Source of the DNA: G965197405 sp965197405
GTDB lineage: Bacteria; Chloroflexota; Dehalococcoidia; Lucifugimonadales; JAGWBF01
Assembly (NCBI GenBank): GCA_965197405.1
Contig: OZ240206.1
Span: forward strand, 3,038,001-3,102,000
Direction: 5' to 3'
DNA length: 64,000 nt
Shown here: in pieces, positions 16,201 through 24,170 of the stretch
How positions within the stretch are numbered: the first letter of the stretch is position 1
Layout: each line of letters starts with the position of its first letter
Notes under the pieces: generated by a model
What the model saw: the letters and a program-made list of their open reading frames with translations, nothing else
The model's database searches: none
Told to the model about the DNA's origin: nothing
Position numbers and translations under genes: made by a program

Positions 16201-16935
16201 TCACAAGCTCCCACCAAGGGGGGCCTGGCTAATCGCCAGGTCTTGAAGCGAGGTCTCCGTCTCGACCATGCGCAGGCCCATCTCGCTCCCAAAGTGGTAC
16301 GCCAGTGCGTAGGCCACCAGGTCCACGTCCACGGGGTGCCCCAGCAGCTTCTCCATAGATGTAACCCCGCGATCGGTAATGCCGCATGGGATGATGTGGT
16401 CGAAGGGCGAGAGGTCCGTATTTACATTGAGGGCGAAGCCGTGATAGGCGACGCCGCGACTTATCTTGACACCGATGGAGGCGATCTTGCGGCTTCGCTC
16501 AGGACAAGCCTCCTCATCCGCCACCCAGACCCCGGTCAGCCCCTCCACCAGGCCTGCAGCGATGCCGAAATTCGCCAGAGTCTTGACGATTACCTGCTCC
16601 AGGGTACGCACGTACTTGACGGGGCCGCCCCAACCTCGAAGGTCAACCACCGGGTACGCCACCAGCTGGCCGGGGCCGTGGTAGGTGACCTGGCCGCCCC
16701 TGTCCACCAAGTGGAGGGGTAGCCCAAGCTCCGAAAGCTCTCCATCATCCAGCAGGACATGGTCGCGGCTGCCGCGTCGTCCGATGGTATATACCGGCGG
16801 GTGCTCCAGGAGGAGAAGGGTGTTGGGCTGTGCGCCTTCGGACACCTGTTGGGCCAGGGCCTTCTGTAGCTCCCAGGCCCGCAGATACTCGACCACGCCG
16901 GCCCTCATAATCCGGCACCGGGCAGGAGGCGACAC
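16201..16935 (-). CDS. lipB: Octanoyltransferase (lipoyl synthesis)
   Basis: A 244-residue LipB, which moves octanoyl from acyl carrier protein to lipoyl domains. Visible are 'TIGRRG', 'RGGQVTYHGPGQLVAYP', the catalytic Lys150 in 'KIASIG' and Cys184 in 'IIPCGITDRG'. A short extra segment, 'EEACPERSR' (141-149), sits just before the catalytic Lys where relatives run directly from 'VWV..' to 'RKIAAIG'; its DNA contains a known type of dispersed micro-repeat. GTG 16935 is preceded by GGAGGT. It lies 11 bp downstream of the E2 gene, whose lipoyl domain is its substrate. Confidence 0.95.
   Translation of the reverse strand: MSPPARCRIMRAGVVEYLRAWELQKALAQQVSEGAQPNTLLLLEHPPVYTIGRRGSRDHVLLDDGELSELGLPLHLVDRGGQVTYHGPGQLVAYPVVDLRGWGGPVKYVRTLEQVIVKTLANFGIAAGLVEGLTGVWVADEEACPERSRKIASIGVKISRGVAYHGFALNVNTDLSPFDHIIPCGITDRGVTSMEKLLGHPVDVDLVAYALAYHFGSEMGLRMVETETSLQDLAISQAPLGGSL
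16489..16515 (-). repeat. In-frame micro-repeat insertion within lipB
   Basis: The minus strand reads 'cttgtcctgagcgaagc', encoding CPERSR. The same short sequence is familiar as a dispersed repeat in environmental bacterial genomes. It adds about 9 residues to LipB without breaking the frame. Confidence 0.55.
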
Positions 16936-16946
16936 GGCAGACCTCC

Positions 16947-18299
16947 TCAGTAGATGGGCGTGTTCGGACCGATGGCCTCCAGGCGCCCCTTCACCGACTG
17001 GAGGAAGGCCCCGGACTCGGCCCCGTCTACGATGCGATGGTCAAAGGAAAGGCAGACGTTCATCATGGGACGGATGGCGATGGCGTCGTTCACTATGACG
17101 GGCCGCTTCCGGATGGCCTCCGTGGTGAGAATGGCCGCCTGGGGATGGTTTATGATGGGCTGAGAGACCACGGAACCCAGGGCCCCGGTGTTGTTTACGG
17201 TGAAGGTCCCTCCCTGGACATCCTGGAGGCCGAGCTTGCCCTGGCGGGCCTTAGCGATTAGCTCGCGGGCCGCCTTGGCCAACCCTGCAATGCTCAGGGA
17301 GTCAGCGTCGTGTATGACCGGGACCATCAGACCTTCCTGGGCGGCGACGGCTACCCCCATGTGGATGCGTCTTTTCAGGACAATTTTGTCCTCGCCCCAG
17401 GTGGAGTTCAGCATAGGGTGTTCCTTGAGGGACTCGACGACGGCCTTGATGACGAAGGGCAGATAGGTAAGCTCAACCGCCTCTCGTCTCTGGAACTCCC
17501 CCTTCAAGCTATTCCGATACTCCACCAGGCCGTGCACGTCCACCTCTACCATGCTCCAGGCGTGGGGTATCTCGGTGGCGCTCTTCACCATGTGCTGGGC
17601 TATAATGCGCCTGACGGGGCTGAGGGTTACGACCTCATCCTCAAGGCTCGTCCCTGCGGGGGCCGGCTCCATCCTCGGCGTCGGAGCAGGCTGAGCGACT
17701 GCGGGCGGGGTCTCCGTCCGGGTGGCAGCGGCTACCTGCCCCTCCAAGTACCCCAGCACGTCGTTCCTGGTGATGCGGCCTCCCACGCCCGTGCCCGTCA
17801 CCCTACTCAGGTCAACACCGTGCTCGCGGGCCAGGCGGCGTACGGCGGGGGAGTAGCGGGCGCGCTCCTCGCGGGGCTTCTGGACAGCGCCCGGACCACT
17901 CTCTGATAGTGGCTCTTCCGGCTCTTCCTCGATGCCGCCGCCCGTGGGCCCAACGGGTCGCACGTCCTTCATCAGATAGCCGGTAGTGGTGACCTCTCCC
18001 GGCGCTGCGGGCGCATGGGAGGATGTGGATGGCGTGGGCCGAGGCGCCGGAGGTTGGACCTCGTCGGTCTCGATCTCGGCTATAGGAGCGCCCATAGGCA
18101 CAGTCTCCCCCTCTTCAGCCAGGACACGGGCCAAGACCCCGTCAACCGGGGAAGGGACCTCCATAGTTACCTTGTCCGTGACCACCTCCACGATGGGGTC
18201 ATATTTCTCCAGCTTGTCGCCGGGTTGCTTCAACCACTTGCCGATTATCCCCTCTACAACGGACTCGCCGACCTGGGGAAGCTCTAACGTTATGGCCAT
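16947..18299 (-). CDS. Dihydrolipoamide acyltransferase, E2 of a 2-oxoacid dehydrogenase complex
   Basis: A 450-residue E2 with three modules: an N-terminal lipoyl domain with the lipoylated Lys43 in 'VVTDKVTME', a peripheral E1/E3-binding domain near 150-190 ('SPAVRRLAREHGVDLSRV'), and the C-terminal acyltransferase with the active-site 'SFDHRIVDG' (His421, Asp425). Linkers are Pro/Ala-rich. 'PVDGVLARVL' and the overall pattern resemble branched-chain or 2-oxoglutarate type E2 rather than PDH, but the substrate cannot be fixed. E1 and E3 are not in the window. It is co-transcribed with lipB. Confidence 0.93.
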   Translation of the reverse strand: MAITLELPQVGESVVEGIIGKWLKQPGDKLEKYDPIVEVVTDKVTMEVPSPVDGVLARVLAEEGETVPMGAPIAEIETDEVQPPAPRPTPSTSSHAPAAPGEVTTTGYLMKDVRPVGPTGGGIEEEPEEPLSESGPGAVQKPREERARYSPAVRRLAREHGVDLSRVTGTGVGGRITRNDVLGYLEGQVAAATRTETPPAVAQPAPTPRMEPAPAGTSLEDEVVTLSPVRRIIAQHMVKSATEIPHAWSMVEVDVHGLVEYRNSLKGEFQRREAVELTYLPFVIKAVVESLKEHPMLNSTWGEDKIVLKRRIHMGVAVAAQEGLMVPVIHDADSLSIAGLAKAARELIAKARQGKLGLQDVQGGTFTVNNTGALGSVVSQPIINHPQAAILTTEAIRKRPVIVNDAIAIRPMMNVCLSFDHRIVDGAESGAFLQSVKGRLEAIGPNTPIY

Positions 18300-18359
18300 G
18301 TCACCATCCTATAGCCCGACTAACCTTGTACTCCCACTATAACCCGAAGTCACCCGGCC

Positions 18360-18797
18360 CTAGAAGAGGGGAACCCTGGACCCCTTTGCCCGGTACTGCC
18401 TGTCGTCTGAGTGGCCCTTTTCAACGTACTCTGCGATGATGCTGTATATCTTCGACATCTGGTCATCCGCACTTCTCTTGAAGAAGTAGGGAGGGACCCA
18501 GACCCCCCCGAAGGCGGACACTATCTCCGGGTAGTCGTCAATCACGAAATCGGGCACCAGGGGCACTTTCAACTCTTCCAGCCGCTCCACAAAGTGGTGC
18601 TGGGGTTTCTCATAGACGCCGCTGGCGAACTCCTCCAACTCGTGCTTGCGCACCACTTCCCAACGCGGCCCCAAGCCCGACCAGATATAGACCTTGTGCC
18701 CATCATCCAGCAGGCGCTGGAAGGTCTCTCTGGTCCCTGGGCGAAGGCTGTCGTCGAGGCCCAGGATGGTGTAGTCCACGTCGAAGAAGATGTTCAT
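18360..18797 (-). CDS. HAD-superfamily hydrolase-like protein
   Basis: A 145-residue small HAD protein. Motif I is 'FFDVDYTIL' (nucleophile Asp6, acid Asp8), motif II is 'VYIWSGLG', and motif III/IV is represented by 'PDFVIDDYPE'. There is no large cap domain, so it may act on a macromolecular or phosphoprotein substrate. A GAGGAG site precedes the ATG. It lies downstream of the ArsC-like selenoprotein gene on the same strand, about 120 bp away. Confidence 0.8.
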   Translation of the reverse strand: MNIFFDVDYTILGLDDSLRPGTRETFQRLLDDGHKVYIWSGLGPRWEVVRKHELEEFASGVYEKPQHHFVERLEELKVPLVPDFVIDDYPEIVSAFGGVWVPPYFFKRSADDQMSKIYSIIAEYVEKGHSDDRQYRAKGSRVPLF

Positions 18798-18918
18798 CGC
18801 CGCTCCTCAGATACCCGCTGCAATGCGCGCAGGGCAGTTGCGAAATAGGCCACTGCCATTATACTTATGCCCCGTCGAATTCCGCAACCTGACCTTTTGC
18901 CCCGAAGGGGCAGCTTCC

Positions 18919-19284
18919 CTATAGCGCCCCTAAAGCCCTCTCCAGCTCCTTGGCATTTGAGCCGATAATAAGCTCGTCCCCAATCCGGACCATGGGGCGG
19001 CGAATGAGCCGGGGCTCCTGTAGCATGAGACGGACCAGATCGTCGTCGCCGAGGCTTCCAGCCTCATCTTTGCTCAGGCCCAGGGCCTTGAAGCTGGGGC
19101 TTCTCCAGGAGAATATGTCCGAAAGAGCGCGCCTCCCTGAGAGGCCGCGAATTTCCGCTTCGGAGAAGGGGTCCTTGAAAAAGTCCCTTTCCTCTATATC
19201 AGCACCCTTTTGCGAGAGCAACTCCCTCGCCTTGCGACAGGTGGATCACCTGCTCCACCAGTACAGGGTGACTTTGCTCGGCAT
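18919..19284 (-). CDS. ArsC/Spx-family thiol oxidoreductase, probable selenoprotein (in-frame UGA, codon 13)
   Basis: A 121-residue ArsC/Spx/YffB-like protein if the in-frame TGA at 19248-19246 is read as selenocysteine. The N-terminus is 'MPSKVTLYWWSR-U-STCRKARELL': the UGA falls exactly on the first cysteine of the family's CxxC (usually CSTCRKA), with the resolving Cys16 intact. Downstream, 'SFKALGL', 'LMLQEPRLIRRPMV' and 'GSNAKELERAL' are standard ArsC-family features. ATG 19284 has AGGAGG 5 nt upstream, while nothing after the UGA has a convincing start. Full length equals the family norm (115-120). A SECIS-like hairpin follows the UGA. The alternative is a nonsense mutation or base-call error. 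Confidence 0.75.
19212..19230 (-). promoter_or_regulatory. Candidate bacterial SECIS hairpin
   Basis: Read on the minus strand: stem GCGAGGG / CTCTCGC (7 bp with one G-U) closing a 5-nt loop AGTTG. The loop starts 22 nt after the in-frame UGA and has G among its first two bases, matching the loose rule for bacterial SECIS elements (loop 16-37 nt after UGA). It is inside the coding sequence, as expected for bacteria. Confidence 0.55.
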
Positions 19285-19363
19285 CATAGCCTCCTTGTGC
19301 TTGCGGTCTGTGTACTTATTGAAATGGCCGGGGAATGGGCCGGAGTAGAAGCAATCCCGCGCT

Positions 19364-22009
19364 CTACCCCGCATCCACTGTACCCGAGGACTCATGCCGT
19401 TTGCCAGGGGAGTTGATGGCTTTTTGCTGGAGTTCATAGAGGGCGTTGATGGCCTCCAGGGGCGTCATGTTGGACACGTCCATCCCCAAAAGCTCTTCCG
19501 TAACGGGGGATGGTCCATTGAACAGGGGCATCTGAAGGGGCGATCCCCTCTGAGCGCGGACGCCTCTGGGTCTGACCTCTCGCCGGCCATTATCGCCCCC
19601 TTCCAGGGCCTTCAACACCTCCCAGGCGCGGACTATCACCCCTCGGGGAAGGCCGGCAAGCTGGGCTACGTGGATGCCGTAGCTCTTGTCCGCTCCCCCG
19701 GGTACGATGCGGTGCAAGAATACCACGTCGCTCCCCTCTTCCGATACCGCTACGGTGTAGTTTCGCACCCGGGGCAGGGTGCCGGCCAGTTGGGTAAGCT
19801 CGTGATAGTGGGTGGCGAAGAGGGTCTTGCAGCCCAGGCGCGGGCTATTGTGAATGTACTCGACCACCGACCGGGCGATGGAGAGGCCGTCATAGGTGCT
19901 CGTGCCTCTGCCTATCTCGTCCAGGATTACCAGGGAGCGGGATGTGGCCTGGTTCAGGATGGAGGCGGTTTCCACCATCTCTATCATAAAGGTGGACTGC
20001 CCAGTCGCCAGGTCGTCCTGAAGCCCCACTCGGGTGAATATCCTGTCCACTAGGCCAATAGTCACGGACTCGGCAGGCACGAAGCTACCTATCTGGGCCA
20101 TCAGCACGACGAGGGCGACCTGGCGTATGTAGGTGCTCTTGCCCGCCATGTTGGGTCCGGTGAGGACCACAAGCTGGGCGTCTGAGGTGGATAGGTAAGT
20201 GTCATTGGGTACAAAGGTGCCCGGAGGCATGACCCGCTCCACCACCGGATGCCTGCCGCCCTTTATTTCGATGCCCTCGCCACAGGTCAGATGTGGCCTG
20301 ACGTAGCCGTAGCGGAAAGCCACCTCCGCAAGGTCGGCGAACACGTCTATGTGGGCAATTCCATCTGCCAGGGCGCTTATAGCCTTGGACCGCTCTGCTA
20401 TCTGGCTGCATACCCGTCTATAGAGGGCGCGCTCCAGCTCCGCGATGCGTTCCCCCGCGTTGAGGATAAGGGACTCATACTCCTTGAGCTCAGGAGTGAT
20501 GAAACGCTCTCCACCCACCAGGGTCTGTCTCCTCATGTAGTCGGTGGGGACCTGGGGGAGGTTTGGGTTGCTTATTTCGATGTAGTAGCCAAAGACCTTG
20601 TTATAGCCCACCTTGAGCGTCTTGATGCCGGTATGTTCCCTCTCCTTTCGTTCCAGGCCGGCGATGAACTCCCTGGCGTTGCGGGAAGCCAGCCTCAGCT
20701 CGTCCAGCTCCGGAGAGAACCCCTCCCTGATGACGCTGCCCTCTCCGGGATCGCCTGCGGGTTCCGTGGCAAGGGACGCCTCTATGAGGGCCACCACGTC
20801 GTCGCAGGGCTGCATCCCTTCGGCGTGGCCCAGGGCGGGCTTCTTCCGGAGCCAGGATATAGCCTGGGCGTCCTCCTCGTGGAAAAGGGCCAGGACCTCG
20901 GACGACGCTTCCAGGCTCATCTTCAGGGTGACCAACTCCCTGGGAGTGGCTACGCCCAGGCGTACCCGGTTCAGCACCCGCTCCATGTCCGTTATTCGCG
21001 ATAGGAGGTCCAGGGTATTCTCTCGCCTCAACAGGTTGACATGGAAGAAGGCCACCGCATCTTGCCGCCGGCCCAGCTCGTCAATGTCCAGCAAGGGCTG
21101 GCCCAGCCACCGCCTCAACAGACGGCCCCCCATAGGAGTCCGAGTCAGGTCCAGGGTGGAGTAGAGAGAGGGGCCGGTGGCGCCCCATCGTCCACCTTGA
21201 AAAAGCTCGAGGTTCCGCCGGGTCTGGTGGTCCAGGTTCACAAAAGTGCTGGTGGAGTAGGTGCTAAGGGAATCAAGCTCCTGGAGAGAGTCACGCTGGG
21301 TCTGTATCAGGTATTCGAGTATGGCCCCCGCCGCTCTGACTGCCAGGGGCAAGCCGGCGCAGCCGAAAGGCTCCAAGGTGATTACCCCGAAGTGGTCCAG
21401 GAGGAGCTGGCGGGCGTTCTCATAGTCGAAGGCGGATGAAGCGAAGGGAGTCACCGTATATTCTCCACCAGCCCCCACCGGCGTCTCGTGGGCATCCGAC
21501 ACCAAAAGCTCAGCGGGGGAAACCCGGTCAACCTCAAGGGCCAACTCGTCGCATGACAGCTGAGAGGTAAAAAACTCGCCGGTGGTTATGTCCACGTAGG
21601 AGAGCCCGGCTTCATTGTCTTCTATCGCCACCGCAGCCAGGTAGTTGTTGGACTTCTGCTCCAGAAGAGAAGGCTCCAGCACGGTGCCCGGAGTGACCAC
21701 CCGGACTACGTCGCGCTCTACCAGGCCTTTGGAATCCGCAGGATCAGTGAGCTGCTCGCAGATGGCGACTTTGTGGCCCTTCTTTATCAGCCGCGCCAGG
21801 TAAGATTCCAGCGCATGAGCGGGGATGCCGGCCAGGGGGACCTTGAGGTTTTTGCCCATGCCTCTGGAGGTGAGAACGATGTCCAGCTCTCGCGACGCCA
21901 AGCGGGCGTCATCATCGAAGGTCTCGTAGAAGTCGCCGAGGCGGAATAGCAGGATAGCATCCGGGTAGCGCTGCTTGATTCTGAGGTACTGGCGACGGAC
22001 AGGGGTCAA
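19364..22009 (-). CDS. mutS: DNA mismatch repair protein MutS
   Basis: A protein of about 881 residues, normal for MutS. It has the mismatch-recognition 'FRLGDFYETF' (Phe-x-Glu), connector and clamp domains, Walker A 'GPNMAGKSTY', 'STFMIEMVETASIL', Walker B 'LVILDEIGRGTSTYDG' and the helix-turn-helix tail. The TTG at 22009 is proposed as start because GGGAGGG precedes it and it gives the family N-terminus 'MTPVRRQYLRIKQ'. ATGs at 22042 and 22090 extend the protein with unconserved sequence. No mutL is nearby. It starts within repeat-rich DNA and has no operon partner. Confidence 0.96.
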   Translation of the reverse strand: MTPVRRQYLRIKQRYPDAILLFRLGDFYETFDDDARLASRELDIVLTSRGMGKNLKVPLAGIPAHALESYLARLIKKGHKVAICEQLTDPADSKGLVERDVVRVVTPGTVLEPSLLEQKSNNYLAAVAIEDNEAGLSYVDITTGEFFTSQLSCDELALEVDRVSPAELLVSDAHETPVGAGGEYTVTPFASSAFDYENARQLLLDHFGVITLEPFGCAGLPLAVRAAGAILEYLIQTQRDSLQELDSLSTYSTSTFVNLDHQTRRNLELFQGGRWGATGPSLYSTLDLTRTPMGGRLLRRWLGQPLLDIDELGRRQDAVAFFHVNLLRRENTLDLLSRITDMERVLNRVRLGVATPRELVTLKMSLEASSEVLALFHEEDAQAISWLRKKPALGHAEGMQPCDDVVALIEASLATEPAGDPGEGSVIREGFSPELDELRLASRNAREFIAGLERKEREHTGIKTLKVGYNKVFGYYIEISNPNLPQVPTDYMRRQTLVGGERFITPELKEYESLILNAGERIAELERALYRRVCSQIAERSKAISALADGIAHIDVFADLAEVAFRYGYVRPHLTCGEGIEIKGGRHPVVERVMPPGTFVPNDTYLSTSDAQLVVLTGPNMAGKSTYIRQVALVVLMAQIGSFVPAESVTIGLVDRIFTRVGLQDDLATGQSTFMIEMVETASILNQATSRSLVILDEIGRGTSTYDGLSIARSVVEYIHNSPRLGCKTLFATHYHELTQLAGTLPRVRNYTVAVSEEGSDVVFLHRIVPGGADKSYGIHVAQLAGLPRGVIVRAWEVLKALEGGDNGRREVRPRGVRAQRGSPLQMPLFNGPSPVTEELLGMDVSNMTPLEAINALYELQQKAINSPGKRHESSGTVDAG

Positions 22010-22117
22010 GGCATCCCTCCCGGCCCTGGCATTTACAGCCATTTTACAGCAGCGCGCCTCTTCAGGGAATGAGGAATAAACGCCAAACATCTCGCCCGAT
22101 TAAATTGACTTTTCAAA

Positions 22118-22316
22118 TGCGATTGCTATACCGTAATTCATATGACAGTATCCACCCGTCTTTCCCACGAAAATACCCTTCGTCATGCCGGTGAAAACGG
22201 GTATCCACATCCCCGACGTCCTTGGACTTCCGCTTTCGCGGGAGTGACGGTGGGGAAGGCCGGCCATCCATTTTCATCCTCTTACGTGGCTTTGCAAAGG
22301 CCATAGCAATTCTAAT
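22118..22316. repeat. Family B palindromic repeat (copy B1)
   Basis: The gap before the membrane-protein gene holds a copy whose ends read 'gattgctat' and 'ccatagcaatt' (inverted). The core shows 'cgtgaaaacgggtatcc'-type and 'cgctttcgcgggagtgac' palindromes. Confidence 0.7.
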
Positions 22317-22333
22317 CAGGGGGTGACAACAGC

Positions 22334-22930
22334 ATGGACTTGGCATTCTTATTGGTGTTGCCTGCGGTCTTGTGGGTCCAATCGTGGCACCTGCTGGGTT
22401 TCTACGCCAACCCCCGGACACTGGGATTCATCGCCGTCGGCGTGGCTATAGTGCTCTTTGGCATCGTGCTGTTCCAGGACAAGCTGCCCATGGTCATCCA
22501 GGCGCCGGCGGACCTGGGAGCGTTCATGTCGCCGGCAACTGCCATGTCGGTCTTCGTCCTGGTCTGGGCGGTCTACTCGATGCTAATCGCAGGGGTTTAC
22601 CTGTGGAGCCTAGACACACGAGGCTTGGGGTTCTATAGCCTTCTCGTGTGGGTCGTCTCCGTCGTGTTCGCCATCTACTTCTTCATCGGAGACCGGATAC
22701 TGGATAGCGGCGAAATCATAGGGTACACCTGGCTCATGGGTGTGGTAGCCATCATGCTAGCTGTGCTATCGGCCCTCTTGTTCTTCTACCTGGCCCTGCG
22801 ACCTGCGGGGCAGGGGGAGCCTCCGTCCTCCGGGATGAGGACAGTGACGGGCTGGTTCTACCTGATATTCTCCATAGCCATGCCAGTTCTCGGGGCGCTG
22901 ATGCTCCTGGGTCTCAACCCGGAGCTATAG
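22334..22930 (+). CDS. Polytopic membrane protein, unknown function
   Basis: A 198-residue integral membrane protein with six predicted helices (about residues 3-20, 30-47, 68-90, 98-118, 130-153 and 170-192) and few charged residues. Organisation and length recall the AmiS/UreI channel group, but no signature residues convince me, so no function is assigned. AGGGGGTGA lies upstream of the ATG. It is convergent with the ferredoxin reductase gene, with a strong terminator between. Confidence 0.8.
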   Translation: MDLAFLLVLPAVLWVQSWHLLGFYANPRTLGFIAVGVAIVLFGIVLFQDKLPMVIQAPADLGAFMSPATAMSVFVLVWAVYSMLIAGVYLWSLDTRGLGFYSLLVWVVSVVFAIYFFIGDRILDSGEIIGYTWLMGVVAIMLAVLSALLFFYLALRPAGQGEPPSSGMRTVTGWFYLIFSIAMPVLGALMLLGLNPEL

Positions 22931-22973
22931 AGGGGGAGCAGGGCATCCGAAACGCCGCAACCTTGGGGAAAGC

Positions 22974-23002
22974 GAAGGGTCCGTAGAAGATACGGACCCT
23001 TC
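22974..23002. terminator. Bidirectional hairpin terminator between convergent genes
   Basis: Perfect 12-bp inverted repeat GAAGGGTCCGTA / TACGGACCCTTC with a 5-nt loop. It lies between the convergent membrane-protein and reductase genes. There is no long T tract on the plus side; a short 'cgctttcc' follows on the minus side. Confidence 0.7.
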
Positions 23003-23063
23003 GGCGCGTTCAGGGAGTCAAATCCGTCGTGGTGTTCAGTATAATCGAGAGAGGCGCACGGGC

Positions 23064-23837
23064 CTACTGCTTCCAGTACCTCTCCTCTTTGACCTTGAAG
23101 CCCTGGGGCGACAGCTTGGCGTTGACGTCTTCTATCATGCCCGGATGCCCGCAGACGTATACAAGGGCCGTCTGAGGCTCCAGACTGAGCTTGTCCATAT
23201 ACTCCTCAACTATGGCGTTGACCCTTCCGGTGACGCCCTTCCAGTCCACATTCTTCTCCTCCGTGGGGCGGCTGATGGTGGGCACGTACATTACCGTCTC
23301 AGGGTGGTCTTTAGCCAGCTCTTCCAGCTCTTCCATGTAGGTGAACTCATCATAGTAGCTGGCGCCTTGCAGGACGTAAAATTTGTGGCCTTGACCGCCT
23401 CGGTAGAGGTAGCTGCGTATGGTGCTCATAAAGGGGGCGATGCCCGTTACCGTCGCCACCATCAGGTGATGGTGATACTTCTCATCCATGGTGAAGATGC
23501 CCTTGGCGCGGGGTCTGATGCTCATGGACTCGCCAACTTTTAGCTCCCACATCACCGGCGTCAGGACCCCGTCGGGCAGAGGAACAAGCTCGACGAATAT
23601 CTCTAGCTGCGGCTCGTGGGGGGCGGACACAATGGAGTAGGCCCTTTCCACGCTGCCACGTCCCAGAGTGCAGTACTGCCCCGGTTTGAAGGTGAACTCT
23701 ATCTCCGGCTCCAGCTTGATAACCATCAGGTCATCGGTCACGTCGGTCCGGTCCACCAGCTTCGCCCTGGGCAGCTTGGATATAGCGTCCCTCAGACGGC
23801 GGTCGCGCTCCATCAGCTTGGCATCACCACGTTCCAC
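23064..23837 (-). CDS. Ferredoxin/flavodoxin--NADP(+) reductase-type flavoprotein
   Basis: A 257-residue FNR-fold enzyme. The FAD domain has 'RAYSIVSAP' (RxYS) and 'FKPGQYCTLG'; the NAD(P) domain has 'TVTGIAPFMS', 'YVLQGAS' and 'YVCGHPGMI'. The C-terminus ends 'ERYWKQ' with an aromatic residue near the end, as in the E. coli Fpr subclass. It passes electrons between NADPH and small iron-sulfur or flavin carriers. The start is GTG 23837 with GGAGGG upstream. Encoded downstream of the NuoEFG-like genes, it could link them to a ferredoxin pool, though 330 bp and repeats separate them. Confidence 0.9.
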   Translation of the reverse strand: MERGDAKLMERDRRLRDAISKLPRAKLVDRTDVTDDLMVIKLEPEIEFTFKPGQYCTLGRGSVERAYSIVSAPHEPQLEIFVELVPLPDGVLTPVMWELKVGESMSIRPRAKGIFTMDEKYHHHLMVATVTGIAPFMSTIRSYLYRGGQGHKFYVLQGASYYDEFTYMEELEELAKDHPETVMYVPTISRPTEEKNVDWKGVTGRVNAIVEEYMDKLSLEPQTALVYVCGHPGMIEDVNAKLSPQGFKVKEERYWKQ

Positions 23838-23875
23838 TTATAATTCCCTCCATTTTGCCGTATTAGCGGCCTCTG

Positions 23876-23926
23876 GACTCCCCGGCTCCCCGTTTTCACG
23901 GGGACAAGCTTCGCCGGAGTGACGAA
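23876..23926. repeat. Family B remnant (copy B2)
   Basis: 'ccccgttttcacggggacaa' and 'cggagtgacgaa' match the right half of family B; the 12-bp tandem array begins directly at its end. Confidence 0.65.
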
Positions 23927-24142
23927 GGCGTTATTTCTGGCGTTATTTCTGGCGTTATTTCTGGCGTTATTTCTGGCGTTATTTCTGGCGTTATTTCTGG
24001 CGTTATTTCTGGCGTTATTTCTGGCGTTATTTCTGGCGTTATTTCTGGCGTTATTTCTGGCGTTATTTCTGGCGTTATTTCTGGCGTTATTTCTGGCGTT
24101 ATTTCTGGCGTTATTTCTGGCGTTATTTCTGGCGTTATTTCT
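23927..24142. repeat. 12-bp tandem repeat, 18 perfect copies
   Basis: The unit GGCGTTATTTCT is repeated 18 times without a mismatch (216 bp), then followed by 'aatgtgattgccctg'. The family B copy at 53634-53664 has the same flanks with a single unit-like segment ('gacgaaggcggtatttctaatgctattgccctg' in outline), so the array is an expansion of a repeat end. The plus-strand reading frame across it, (LALF)n, is not a credible gene. Copy number may be collapsed or variable. Confidence 0.97.
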
Positions 24143-24170
24143 AATGTGATTGCCCTGGGGCCCGGACTCG

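Noticed and set aside
18919..19221. ArsC-like gene starting after the UGA as a short non-selenoprotein
   Set aside because: That start has no ribosome site and would remove the beta strand and active site; the upstream AGGAGG-ATG and in-frame family residues argue for read-through.
23927..24142. CRISPR array
   Set aside because: The repeats are 12 bp, contiguous and without spacers, and no cas genes are present.
23919..24149. Open plus-strand frame encoding a (Leu-Ala-Leu-Phe)n hydrophobic peptide
   Set aside because: It is only the translation of the 12-bp tandem repeat; there is no proper start context or conserved sequence outside the array.
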